From Septoria linicola (Eukaryota > Ascomycota > Dothideomycetes > Mycosphaerellales > Mycosphaerellaceae): 64,000 nt of DNA. Both the position numbers and the translations under genes were made by a program. This document shows, in pieces, positions 13,321-24,727 of the stretch (positions are counted from its first letter, which is position 1; each line of letters starts with the position of its first letter). Under the pieces are notes generated by a model. It ran no database searches and was not told the origin of the DNA. It saw only the letters and a program-made list of their open reading frames with translations. Location: the NCBI GenBank assembly GCA_024114885.1, contig CP099421.1, forward strand, positions 1,488,001 through 1,552,000, read 5' to 3'.

Positions 13321-15410
13321 TGTCAGAGTACTTTCCGATTCAACAGCAATACCAAGACAATTCAATCAAGCTACTCCTCAACCGTGATCGTATTTCATGA
13401 CTGAAGGAGACTCAAGCCGGCAATACGAGTATATGCCCCGAGCCACACGGCAGAAACGTGACCCACCTGGTTCCCATAGCAGACTTGTACATGCACAGTG
13501 AGCAAGACTCAGCGCCACTCAGTGACAACACAGCCATGGGAAGAATCAAGAAAGTGTCTTGTCGAGATGACTTCTCCAGACTTATATTTGTGCAAGTGTG
13601 GCGAATAACATGACGTCCACCCACACTCAGGCCGGCTCTGTCAATCGTTCATTGCTCAGGGAATCAGGCTGCTTCTAAGATCAGACCTGTAATGCTGACC
13701 AATTATGGTCAAAACTGCGCACACTTCTGACAGCGCTCACCTCTACATGATATAACCACCTTGGCAGCCATGAACGTTTGCAGTGAGAGGCAAAGGAGAG
13801 GTGAAAGCGCGCGCCACAGCGCTTAGCTGGCGCACCATACATGTATCTGAACAATGACGGAGCTGCCATACTTGTCCATGATATTCTCTTCGAGAGGCGA
13901 TAAGCTAGTAGGCTGCTGCTGCTTCGGCTGCGACACTGCTACCGTTATTTGAGGTACAGTACTCGGGGCCACCTTGGGCTTCCGAAGCGGCCGCGAATGT
14001 CTTGCGGGATAAGAGATGCCAATTGAAGCATGGACGACTCAAAAAGTGGTAATCATCTCTGCGACTCTGGGTTGTGCAAGCAGAGGTGGTTGCGAACCGT
14101 CCACCACTGCCCAGACCAAGTGAACGATATGGGCCGAACGACCATTCTAGCCGTGTAGCAATCGGATACAATGGCTGTCATCTCTGAAGGAAGAGAGCGT
14201 ATCATGTGCTTGTAGCGTTGCACATGTAAGAATGGTAAGCCGATGTGTGACTCCATCTCGCGTGCGAGGTCGCCTGCCAACGACTGTCTCTGGTGAGCTT
14301 GATCACGAGTAATGAAAAGGCTCAAGTACTGCGAGCCAAGATGGCATTCTTCGGGGAATCATTATCTTTACCAAGAGATGCTGGAGCAAATGCCACGATA
14401 TCGCGCTCGGCATCTCCTGATATAGTCATCCATGTATACAACGTTGCGATTGCAATCACGCCTGACTTCTGTCACCGGAGTCAATCTTGTATCGTCCTCT
14501 CACACGAGGTTCCTATTCATGGTCACCAACGTTCTTTTGCTTCCTGCAACCGTTTGGCAGACCCTTGTCGCGCTCGCCATGAACACTTTCACTCGGCTAC
14601 AGGGAACCATGGCCTGTTGCAGTCAGTTCACCGCGATCGCTTAGATCTTGCACTACCAGCCTTATTGTGCTCATAGTCGCGATCAGATATATAAACTGTG
14701 CACGGAAGTGACGCGAGTTGCAAAGATTGATTTGCCGAGTCGCGTAAAAGGGGGCGCGTTCAAGGTTAGCACAGAAGTTCGGCCTCTTCTCCTGAGCAAG
14801 CGCTAGAAGCCGGTTCAGGCACAGAGTGTCGTCACAGCGAATGAGAGGTTGCGATATGCTTCCGACGCACGGGTCCGGTCGGTAGTGTGCAACTTTAATC
14901 GTGCGGTACTGGGCACGTTTGGGAGGCCGTTGCACCGACAGTTCGTTTCGATTTTCCAGTGTTTGCTCATTGACTGCCTCCTGCATCACGCTGTTGTAAA
15001 TCGTTTGTGCGTTTGACGGAACAGGGTGCGACGGTCTTGGGAACCAGCGTTGATTGAGAGAAAGCCCGAAGAAGCAATTGGCAATAAACCGTGTGGACAC
15101 CGCATCCCTGCCCTGTTGTACCAGCTTGAAGTCTGACCAGATACGAAGGAGTCTGTCTTGCTGGCCGCTCATCTGACATTCCTTTCTGAACAACAACAAC
15201 GATCCTACGCGACCTCGTCTGCTGCGCTTGGAACCTGCCCGTTCTTTCTGGATTTCTGCCTGGATCATGTTCAAGCGCGTTTCGTGCCAAGGGCGGCTCT
15301 GAGAAAGTGCAGGAAGCGGCGCTGACAATCAGATTGTGGTGCATTGGTAGCCGCGCAAGGGAGAAGCACGTCTGCTGCGGCTGAGTTGCCCGGATCAGCA
15401 AGAAACAATC
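13321..15410. other. Intergenic stretch, no supported gene
   Basis: No recognised gene. A 243-codon open frame on the minus strand (14597-15328) is longer than expected by chance. It starts at TTG, lacks motifs and lies directly upstream of the Uds1 gene, so I do not call it. The stretch near 15150-15410 is likely the promoter and leader of the Uds1-domain gene. Confidence 0.45.
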
Positions 15411-18400
15411 ATGATGCAGAGCAACGGGGACGGATATCACCACGGGAGGAAGTCGATTCCCGAATACGAAAGCTACGATGGCAGCGGCTATGGTAGTCCG
15501 CTGTCATCTGCGAGGAACTCATACGTGAACGGCAAACCGCTGCCTGCGATGCCCACGCGAGCTCACGCCCTGAGCCAGAGCACTAATGGAGGCTATGGCG
15601 ATTTCGACTTCGATGCGAGCTTCCCAGACCCACCGAGACAGCCAGTATCGTCCGCAACTCACACAAAGACTAATGGCAATATGCATCACCACTTCCGGGA
15701 CATCAAATTTGGCCTCGAAAGTCCAGTGATGACCCACCACATCCACCTGGACACGCAGATGCACGGGGAGAAGCACGATGTAGTGGGCAGACATTTGCTG
15801 TACGAAACAGCACTGCTAGACACACAGTCTTACGAGATTCTGGACATGGTGCAAATCGACGAGCTGAAGAAGGAGCATACGCGACTCAATTCCAGAATCG
15901 ATGCTGCGAACCGGAAGCTCACTCTCGAAAGCAAGATGAAGGATGCCGCACAAAACTTGAACAGGTTGTATTCCTCTGGCAAAAAGACGGCAGGCCAGAT
16001 ACGCCGCAAAGCCCGGACAAAGATAGGCACAGTCTGCTGGGCGGCAGAAATCGAACAAGCAGCAATCAAAGTGGCCATGGTCTGGTCCAAGCAGAGGACG
16101 AGCTTTCGCAGAGCATCAAGAAAGTGGATGAGCTGAACGAACAGATCCGAACTCTGATGGACAGGCGGCTTGTAGTGGAGAGGATGCTGCTCAGACATAC
16201 TGCTGCTGTACTGGCCGATCAAGCAAACAAGCCTTCTGAGGCCTGGCTTGCAAACGGACACCGAAACCTTGACGACGATGACGAAGTGCTCGGACACGCG
16301 CCTGATGGGTTTGACGAGTTCGACGGCATACGGGACATATTGAAGGGCGCGCCTGCATCGTCCAGAAGTAATGCTGAAGTACAGCGGATTCAGGACGAGC
16401 ACGAACAGCAGCTTGCGAGCATGCGAGATCAGATGCAGCTGCAACATGAACAGACCCTGAATAGCCTACGGCAAAGATCGGAGCTGCAACGATCGGAGCA
16501 CGAGCAACAGATGGCGAGTATGCAGAAGAGAATGGATCAACTCAATTCGCAGCTGCGTGAGATCATCACAGATGCCAGCCGAGTACGTGGTCAGGAGCCT
16601 GAAGCTGAGCCACAAATCGGGACCTCTGAGTCTGTTAAGGGCTCGCTTGACAATACCTTCATTCTTCTGGGAAACAACGTGCAGATTATGCAACAAGAGC
16701 GCGAGAAGAACAAGGCTCACTATGCACGCATCCAAGACAGCTCTTCCGAGACGAGAGATGCGGTTGAGAAGAAGCTCGAAAGCCTCAACAGCCAACTGCA
16801 CAGCACATTGCAGACATCTTCCGTCATGGAAGCTCTCAAGGATCTGAAGCAGCCGCCGGGCGTGACAGGCCACGGCTATGAGGATCAGCTGCAATACCTA
16901 CAAGACAGCCTACTGACCATGGAAAAGCTTCTACAGGAGCACAACGAACAGCTTGAGATTGCCAAGCATGCCTCTTCCGGCATTCAAGCAGCACAATCGA
17001 CTGCTGCTAAGCAAGCACAGAGAGTCGCCGAGTACGAGACTGTTGTGGCGGGTTTGTGGGAAATTGTGTCTGCCGAGCAGAAGCCAGCGGGCCTCACCCC
17101 TCGAGGCAGTTTTGATGCGGGCCGCAACAGTGCTCTCAGCGCTGGTAGTCATAGCTCGCGATCTCCAACTTCGCCAATCCGGGAGGATTTCTCGTTACAG
17201 GCCTTTGGCGCACGCGTGCAGCATATCTTCGATGTTGCCAATGGTGCAAAGGAGCAGCAAGATATACTCCGTCGCCAGATTCAGCAGCAGCGGGATCTCA
17301 ACGGCAAGTCTGATATGGAGAAGGATCGCGAGATACAGGAGCTCCAGGCCCAGTACGAGGCACTCAATAGCTCTTACGATGCCACTCAGCAGGATCTGGC
17401 CAAGGCTGTGGAGAATCACCTGTTTGCCGACCAGCAAGCACAGCAAGCTCAAAAAGAAATGCAAGATGTCATGTCTGAGTTGGATCAATTGCGCAAGACC
17501 GTTGATGCTGCAGAAGCTCGAAGCAAGGCTGTGGATGAGCGCCATGCACTCATCATGACCGAGAGAGATTCTCTTGGAGCTGAAAGGGACGCTCACAAAC
17601 AAAAGCTCGAGGACGTCCAGCAGGAGATGCAAGACATGGAGTCTGAACTTGTCCGACTGACCACGGAGCTTACTATGGCCAAAGCCGAACTCGAAGGCGC
17701 ATATGGTACGCGCAAGGAGCGTCAGAAAGAAGCTGGTGCAAGTGAGGCAGAGCTCGATGCACTGGCGGCACTGAAAGATCAGGAGATCGCGCAGCTGAGG
17801 CGCGAGCACGGCGAGAAGACCAAGTTGCTCGAACAGGAATTGCAGGACATGATGACAGAGTTCCAGGAAATGACTCGCGAGTCACTAGAACTTGAGAAAG
17901 AACGTGGCCAGCTCGAGAATCTGATCGACACCTTGCGAGAAAGGACTGAACAGCTGGAGGGGCAATTGAGCGATACGAAGGTCCAGTGGATGGGAGTCAA
18001 GTCTCCTGGAGGACCAGATGGTGTAGTCAAAGAGAGCACGAGCGTCATGGTCCTGCGACAGGAGTTCAAAAAGATGATGCGCGAGTCGCGAGCGGAAGGG
18101 CTCAGATTGCTGCGAGTGAGTTGCCTTGAACTGAATCTATGCCACAGCTGCTAACACGTCTTGCAGGCCGAACAGGAAGAGCGCCGACGCCTCGAAACTG
18201 AAGTTCGCAAAACCCGCCAGCTCAACTCTCCACTAGGTCGTGGGCCCGCTCGCACGAGCAGCCTTGCTCACAATCGACTGAACAGCATCGCCTCTTCGCA
18301 CGGAGGCACGAGTCTGACCAATGGTACCACTGCCACAAGCCTAGGCAGCCCCCCAACAACGATAGCGAGCCTACCTACCTCCGGACTTCCCGCTGCAACA

Positions 18401-18445
18401 ACGATGACCAGTCCCTTGAGCATGCAACAACAATCTGCTGCTTGA
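15411..18445 (+). CDS. Uds1-domain coiled-coil protein (up-regulated during septation), apparent frameshift
   Basis: Large coiled-coil protein of the Uds1 family, linked by name to septation in fission yeast; its molecular role is not defined. The N-terminus is Gly/Ser/Pro-rich. The Uds1 region begins at LLYETALLDTQSYEIL and runs through ELKKEHTRLNSRID to AAQNLNRLYSSGKK. The frame then has to shift by one base at the A5 run 15981-15985 to continue as DGRPDTPQSPDKDRHSLL and QAEDELSQSIKKVDELNEQI, which clearly belongs to the same protein. About 500 residues of Gln/Glu/Leu-rich heptads follow. One intron (18116-18166) joins LRLLR to AEQEERRRLETEV, and the C-terminus is Ser/Thr-rich. Total length is about 990 residues. 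Tandem ATGs at 15411 mark the start. A base missing from the homopolymer is the simplest explanation of the shift; a true mutation or recoding is possible. Confidence 0.85.
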
Positions 18446-19079
18446 TGGTGGCAACGTCCTTTCGATCCGATTTACAACGCGGTTATGAAGACCCACGTGT
18501 ACGATGTTTTCGCTACATCTGTTCTATACAAGTAGAATTTTTCAACTCTGCTACTTTTACTATTCCAAACAACAATATGGATTAGGAACAATCTTAATGT
18601 GTTTTCGGTCATCGACAATACACCTGACGCCAAACTCGACATCGGACCCCAGTGTGTGCTTCTATTGCTGCTGCCGCTGTGAAGGGATGTTTGAGGGCGC
18701 TCTTTCTTTTTTGGTTTCTTCTTCTCCTTGGGAGAATTGGCATTGCTGGGGATGACGAAGAGGAGGTTGGCAGCTTTTCCAGAGCGGCATTATATCTCTC
18801 CAACGACATTGGTTTACGGGTTGTCCTCTTCCGGACCAAGCTATTGTGTGGGCAAGACTTGACATTGCGATGGTGCCTTGAGTGCGGGTAGCGTGGCATG
18901 AGAGAGATATCTCCAATGGCGTTGATGGCGTGTTTCTTGGAGGCGGATAGACGACAGACCACGATGACAAGGACGTCTGTACTGTACATGTGAACATGAA
19001 AGCTGAGGAGAGCTAGCTCTCGTTGTAACTACATTGAGAGGCCTGAAAACAATTCCGAAATACTTCAAACAAGACTCAT
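18446..19079. other. Convergent 3' region
   Basis: Shared 3' ends of the Uds1 gene (+) and the small membrane protein gene (-). AT-richer than its flanks around 18500-18610. Open frames here are short and overlapping; nothing coding is supported. Confidence 0.5.
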
Positions 19080-19587
19080 CTATGCTACCTCCAGAACCGT
19101 GCCTTTCTTCTCCTCGACGGGCGCATTCGGAGTAGTAGTGGCGTCGATTCACCGTCAGCTCAAGTCTGTTGACGAACCACAAACGCCTACCTCGCCTGCC
19201 CTTCTCAACATGCCCTATCTCCAGTTCCTTCCTCATCACCACGTCTCCATACCCCAACAAACTCCCGACTCCATACGTCAAAGTCGCCGCGCCATAGAAC
19301 AACGCCCAGTAATTATACCACTTCACATGTTCCGGATCCATGATCCAAGCAACCAGGAATGACGATATGCTCAGGACTCCAGCAAGACACATGCAGGTCC
19401 CGGCCGCAGCTGGCGTTCTGATCGCGGGTTTCATGTCCTCCATGATTGTGCGTGATTTGGCGAGGTTGGCTTGTTCGTGGGCAGAGAGGGTGGAGATGAT
19501 GTGCTTGTGTTCTGCGAGGATGAGGATAGGCTTGAAGGGAGAGGAGTAGGCTAGGAATTCGAGGAAGGGTTGGACGGACGATGGCAT
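19080..19587 (-). CDS. Small fungal membrane protein of unknown function, two transmembrane segments
   Basis: Not recognised by name. From the ATG at 19587 the protein reads MPSSVQPFLEFLAYSSPFK, then a charged stretch (AEHKHIISTLSAHEQANLAKS). Two hydrophobic segments follow: CMCLAGVLSISSFLVAWIM and YWALFYGAATLTYGVGSLLGY. A basic tail (MRKELEIGHVEKGRRG) comes next. The 3' end is uncertain. Joining 19191-19587 to 19102-19080 with a GTAGGC donor gives a 139-residue protein ending TVLEVA. Without splicing, the frame runs on to 18841 with unlikely sequence. The strong hydrophobic helices and a consistent short C-terminus make it probably a real gene. Which membrane it occupies cannot be told. Confidence 0.6.
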
Positions 19588-20268
19588 GAGGTGCGGTGGT
19601 TGTTGGAGGTGTGGGTGAGGTTGTGATTGTGGATGATGTGTGAAATACTTGCTTGCATATACAGTGAGCGGCATGCCACTTTTGTTGTGACGTTGGAGGG
19701 ATGGAGTGTTTGTGAGGTAAAAGTGCCGCATATCCGGTCGAATGTAAAGGAGAACATGTCACTCGGATTGATACTGTTGCTGGAGAGTCCGTGGAAAAGC
19801 ACGCTCAGAACTGTGTCGCTGTTATGTCTCTCAGTGTTTCAAGAAATGGGTTGCGCCTTCATCTATATTATAGCCGTGGATGATGTATGCGGGCTGTATC
19901 GACGTAGACTGTGGCTTGGAACAGACACGCCAGTCTGCTGGTCTGTTGATGCACAACGGTGGGCCGGTCGTCTGGTCAGTTCATAGTTTTGCTCACTGGT
20001 AGAACCAGAGAAGGTGATAAGCTACCGAACGATGCCGCAATTTTGCATGAAGTGAAGCATCTCGCATCTCTGAGACTTGGCATTCCTGACTGCCGAGCCG
20101 AAACGCGTCGCGCGTGCATGCAAACTCTCGATCAACAAGCAAGACTCGAGCTTGTCGCAGAGCGCATCCTAGTTAGTTAACTAGTCGCAGCGCATAGACT
20201 TTGCTCTCCAGATCAAAATCGTGCACTGTCGCATATCCAACCACTACACCTCACGAGTGTCAGCGACC
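19588..20268. promoter_or_regulatory. Divergent intergenic region, membrane protein / centrin-like gene
   Basis: Separates two divergent genes and should hold both promoters. The minus-strand side (19590-19700) is rich in short Asn/His/Pro-type repeats (CAACCACC-like). No defined operator recognised. Confidence 0.35.
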
Positions 20269-21108
20269 ATGGCAACATCCCATCAACCCTTCCCGTCGCG
20301 ACCATACACATCTGGACTCGCACGCGGTGCTGGCGGCGCGCAAACTCCCTACGCTTCGCAGACGCCTTTCGCAGCGCCTCAGCAGAATCCAGTCTCGGGC
20401 TTCAACACGACAGGAACAGGAGGATTCGCTGCAGCAGGACCTTCAGGCACAACCCAGCAGCAACGCGATGCGCAACGACTAGAACGCGAACGACAGGAAC
20501 GAATGGAGCGCGAAAGGCGAGAAGCAGAAGAACGAGATGCTTTGGATCGCATCAGTGAGGAGCAAAGGGAAGAGATAAATGAGGCTGTATGCAGATATAG
20601 ATGTATGCATGCCCACAAACTCAGATACTGACAGCCACCACAGTTCCAACTCTTCGACCTCGACAAAGACTCCCACATCGACTACCACGAACTCAAAGTC
20701 GCCCTCAAAGCCCTCGGCTTCGAACTCCCCAAACCCGAACTCCTTCAGATCCTCCAGCAACATGGCGTCCCGGCCTCCTCCCTCACTGCAAACCACCCCG
20801 TCCAACAACCCGCGCAACCCACTTTCTCCGGACCCTCGCGACTTCTCCTCTCCCATCAAGCCTTCGTCAGTATAGCAGCACAACGAGTCCTAGCGCGCGA
20901 TCCAAGAGAGGAGATTACGAGGGCGTTTGAGCTGTTTGATACTAATGGGAAAGGGAGGATCGAGTTGCAGGATTTGAGGAGGGTTGCGAGGGAATTGGGC
21001 GAGGGGTTACAGGAGGAGGAGCTGGCGGCTATGATTGAAGAGTTTGATGTGCGAGGGCAGGGGGGTATTACGCAGGAGGAGTTTATTGGGATCTGTCTTG
21101 GTGGGTGA
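20269..21108 (+). CDS. Centrin/Cdc31-like EF-hand calcium-binding protein
   Basis: Centrins are calcium-binding proteins of the spindle pole body and of nuclear-pore mRNA export complexes. Exons 20269-20586 and 20644-21108 give 260 residues, against about 170 for yeast Cdc31. The extra length is a Gly/Ala/Pro/Gln-rich N-terminal tail (residues 1-65) and a charged helix (RLERERQERMERERREAEER). EF-hand 1 is canonical (DLDKDSHIDYHE), followed by LKVALKALGFELPK, a centrin hallmark. EF-hand 2 has lost its calcium loop and carries an insert rich in Gln, Pro and Ser. EF-hand 3 (DTNGKGRIELQD) and EF-hand 4 (DVRGQGGITQEE) are degenerate at some ligand positions. The intron (GTATGC to CCACAG) keeps phase and joins EEINEA to FQLFDLD. 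Cdc31 function is likely; a diverged paralogue is possible. Confidence 0.85.
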
Positions 21109-24100
21109 AGAAGTGGACGTTTGTTTAGTTGGGCGACGATCTTGGGTCAGTGTCGAGCATGGCACGTGTCTTTTGAGAAGCGAAGGTGTTGAGGTGTAAT
21201 TTGGCTTGCATGGAGTGCATTTGATCGTTGCGAGACGGCTTTGGCAGTCTTTCGCTTGGCACAGTGCTACAAAAGCTGAGCAATCACCAGTACGTCTGAT
21301 CAAGTGCTGCCTGTCTGTAGCAGCTGTGCTCCATCCAAAAATCCGAGCTTGATGCCGTGATTTCTGATTATGCACATCTCCTCCCCGACCACCTCACTTG
21401 CTGCCTCCGTTCTCCCTCCATTCTGGTTCGATGTGCTAAATCTGAAATGAAGCAGCAATCTGGAAGATGTTAGCACTTGATCCTCGGGATCAGAACCTTG
21501 AAGTCAATGATAGAAGGTGCATTTTTCAGAATCAAAGGCCCTGTCAGGGACCATCTCGTCAACGCAGCCTTTTTGACTGCTCGGCCGACCGTCGTGAGAT
21601 ATGATAAGAAATCATCATAGTAGAAGGAGGAGGGAAGGGGAACAAGTGGTGGCTTACCATTGCAGTTTCTTTTTTTCTGAATTGGTCATGTAACATGATA
21701 TAATGTTGGTGTCGATGATGGTGTGGTCATGTTAATCATATCTGTCTGTACCAAGTCAGCTCACCAGTCACTTCAAAACAGTGCAATGACATGATGTAGA
21801 GCCACGAGTGGTCAGGCTTTCGCAACTTCTCGTCTGCGCCACCTGTCACAGTGGCTTGGACATATGCTTGTCATTGGTTTTGGTTGGATCATCATGAAGG
21901 TGGGTGAGGGTGGAGGAGGAAGCTTACCAGGTGTTCTCAACTCGGCGTGGTCGCAGGCGGGAACTCGTCCTCATCGTGTAGACATCTGATAGACAAGGTC
22001 AGCCGGGATTCTTCTTTCGTCTGCTGAGGTTGCAAGATGCGAGGAAGAGAAATGATCAGTTTGGCATGAATGGTTAGGTAATGTTTGTGTCTGCATCGGC
22101 AAGGCCGAATCAGACTCGTCATCAAGAATCATCACAGAATCTCGAGGAGGAGGATGTATGGAATAGTCGAGGCTTACAGAATGATGTTGTACATGTGTCT
22201 TTACTGGCGTGGGAGACATGAGTGCTGACACCTGATACCGCAGTCAGTACGAGATCATGACCATAATGTGATACGGAGCGTGTTCAAAGCGTCAAGATCA
22301 GTGGACGAGGTTTTCTAGGCCTGTCACAGATTGGCATATCGGCTCATGTGGTTTGTGTCGGAGCCCAGTGCCGCTTCATCAGATGACGAGGGGAGGGAGT
22401 TATGGTGGCTTACCATTGGAAGTGGGTCGAGGATGGCCTTTGCCTTCATTGCTGTCGCCGATCGAGGCTGGGTCCTCCGACCTGGCTAGCCAAAGCCCCA
22501 GTTGGCGCGAACAACGGGAGAAAGATGACAGCAGTGAGCTGTCTGAATGTGTATGATCAACATTCGTAGCCAGTCGTCTGCACCAGTGGTGTTGTGGCTG
22601 CTACACAGGTTAGCGTATGTCCATAGAAACGGATCTTGTGCTATGTGTATGGGAGAAACTCGAAGTCAGTCTAGAAGCCATTTTCGAATCAATGCGCAGG
22701 AGTACCCCAGTAAAACCAGGCTGCGGTCATGCGGTAATTCCAATTTGCTAGTATCATCATCTGAGGGTAGAGAGGGTAGAGAAGTTGTGAGACATACGCA
22801 AGTCGAAGGTGTGGTACTGGAGCAGACCAGATCCAGAAATCTGACAGTAGCTTGAGCCAGCAGACGCTCTCAGCCTTCCAGAGAGCCCATAGTGAGAGGA
22901 TCAAGTACCCAAGAGCTACCATGGTCTTGTGTCATGTCATACCGCCATGGTTGAATTGTAAAAGGTAAGCCCGTAGAAAACCTAACTCGAGGTCAGCGTG
23001 GGCTTCAGACGCGGTAGCAGAATAATTTGCGGAAGCCGTGATCGATCAGACTGACGTAGCAATGTAGCTTCAATCCTCCGAAGAGGTCAGAGACTCTAGT
23101 TTGCGGTTGTGCATGTTGTCATCAGGTGAAGTGAAAAGAATGAGGATGAAAGCGTACCGAGCGCCCACTGTAGTTCAAGGCATTTTGCGTTGGCGATTTG
23201 GGTACACGCAATATACTCTGACACGGGTTATGGTGGTGATGATATTGTTGTTCATGTGTGTTGTTGAGTGGAGGAAGAAGACGCGTCTGAAGTTGCACAG
23301 TGAAGAATTTCGAGGAGCTTGGATCACTCTTCCGCGGGCACGATTTTCTTGGCTGGAAACCGATATTTACCAATTCGTGCGGCTAGAAGACGCGCTAACG
23401 GCTGACCGTCACAGGTGAAAAGAGCTCCGAGCAGGCTCGTAGTAGTGCTCCTAGCTCGTTGTGTCGCTAGGCACGATGAAAGCTATATCGTAGCTCGAAT
23501 GATCTTTAATAAGACGCTGTACATGCTTTGAAAGGCAAAAGTTGTATACGGTTCATTTCCTGATCTTTTCGATCCAGTTTGCACCTGTTATCTTGCTGTT
23601 GAGCCTCGGAGCTGGCGCCGATAGCTGCATAAGACGGCCTCTTTGATGGAACAGTGCGCCACATAATGCTTGGAACTGACGGTCCGTCCAATATACACTT
23701 TGAAGATCAACTATACTTCTATGTGGCTCATGTTGACCGGTAATGCCGTTTTCGTAGCAAGGTCCGCCGCGCTGACGGCCGTCTGCTGCAGATGGACAAT
23801 GCTCCCTCGAGAAGTGGACAGGAAGATACAGCATTGATGCAAAGGCATTCTATACCTTTTCGAAAGCTATCGATCGAATCGATAGATTTCAACTTTGCAC
23901 GCTGGGCTGCCATGCCTCCATGATATTCATTTGTGGTTGTCCTCTACAACGATGATCACTCGATCGACTCAGATCCAGCAGCGATAGTATCAGAACATGA
24001 GCAAAAGCTCCGGCCCTCGACGTGAGTTCAGTGATAGTCGTATCATTCATTGCAATCATTCAGACTACAGCCAGACAACCCTCGCGATCACTGTCGATAA

Positions 24101-24228
24101 TCTACCTGATCCGCCATGGATTTCATGTTGCAAGGCCTTGGCAAAAGTGGCTGGTGATCACACTCCACTCCAGTTCATGTCCGTGTCTGCACCCCGAGAT
24201 CACTCCTTCTGTACCCAATACTCAAGCC
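21109..24228. other. Region of repeated splice-like modules without a convincing protein
   Basis: No gene can be supported with confidence. On the minus strand, four similar elements begin with GTAAGC (plus-strand GCTTAC at 21652, 21922, 22172 and 22408) and continue into pyrimidine-rich DNA and a GATGATG-like motif. Candidate branch points (CTGAC) and TATCAG acceptors fall between some of them. Some intervening segments read as short coding-like stretches, for example one ending DPASIGDSNEGKGHPRPTSN near 22420-22480, and a hydrophobic start MVALGYLILSLWALWKAES at 22922. Frames close when the segments are joined in the obvious order. Options are a decayed multi-exon gene, a spliced non-coding RNA, or chance. 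Confidence 0.35.
21647..22418. repeat. 16-bp direct repeat spanning a splice-donor-like motif
   Basis: The 16 bases at 21647-21662 (TGGTGGCTTACCATTG) recur exactly at 22403-22418. Both lie within the set of GCTTAC modules spaced about 236-270 bases apart, and both are preceded by purine-rich GGAGG tracts. Confidence 0.75.
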
Positions 24229-24727
24229 TTATTTGTCCTTGTTGTCGTCCTCATCATCCTCCATAATCTCATCCTCGCCAGTCGCGCCTTTCTGCGCCTT
24301 AGCTTGGGAACGTGCTCTCTGCACTGCCATGACGTTCGACGTCTCCCGTGATGGAGCTGGTGTTGGTCTGTCAGCTGCAGATGGGAAGCTGCCGAAGGTA
24401 AGATTGCCCAGCGATGCAGCAACTTGAGTTCTTGGAGTAGGCTCGTTGGTGCCGATGATAGTATGAGGAATCTGAAGCGCTCCCAGCTTTGGCTTTGGCT
24501 TGCTGGCAGAGTCTGGCGGCTGCGCAATATGTATGCTCGTGTTGTGCGAGAGGATCGGGGATTAGGATCGGACCAGGGCGGTACACCTCTCTCCTCGAAG
24601 TGCGGGAGACGCCTTGTGTAGACTGGCCAGCATCCTCGAGTCCGCGCGAGACTGTGGCAGGAGCAAAGCGAAGAGCATCTCTGATGAGTGCTTGGTTAGA
24701 CGTGGACACGCTTGGCAGATCACTCAT
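24229..24727 (-). CDS. Small acidic-tailed protein of unknown function
   Basis: Not recognised. The ATG at 24727 opens MSDLPSVSTSNQALIRDAL. Two exons (24585-24727 and 24229-24535), joined in phase by a 49-nt intron (GTACCG donor, CCTAAT branch point, CGAG acceptor), give 149 residues. The second exon reads IAQPPDSASKPKPKLGALQ, then a central segment with TQVAASLGNLTFGSFP, a basic patch (VQRARSQAKAQK) and an acidic end (EDEIMEDDEDDNKDK). No catalytic or membrane motif is visible. A small nuclear adaptor or complex subunit would fit the composition, but this is a guess. The weak acceptor leaves the junction uncertain. Upstream (24728-24790) another ATG frame reaches a GTAAGC donor, so an extra 5' exon is possible. 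Confidence 0.6.

Noticed and set aside
14597..15328. 243-codon minus-strand open frame before the Uds1 gene
   Set aside because: Unusually long for chance, but the start is TTG, no domain is recognisable and it covers the likely promoter of the next gene.
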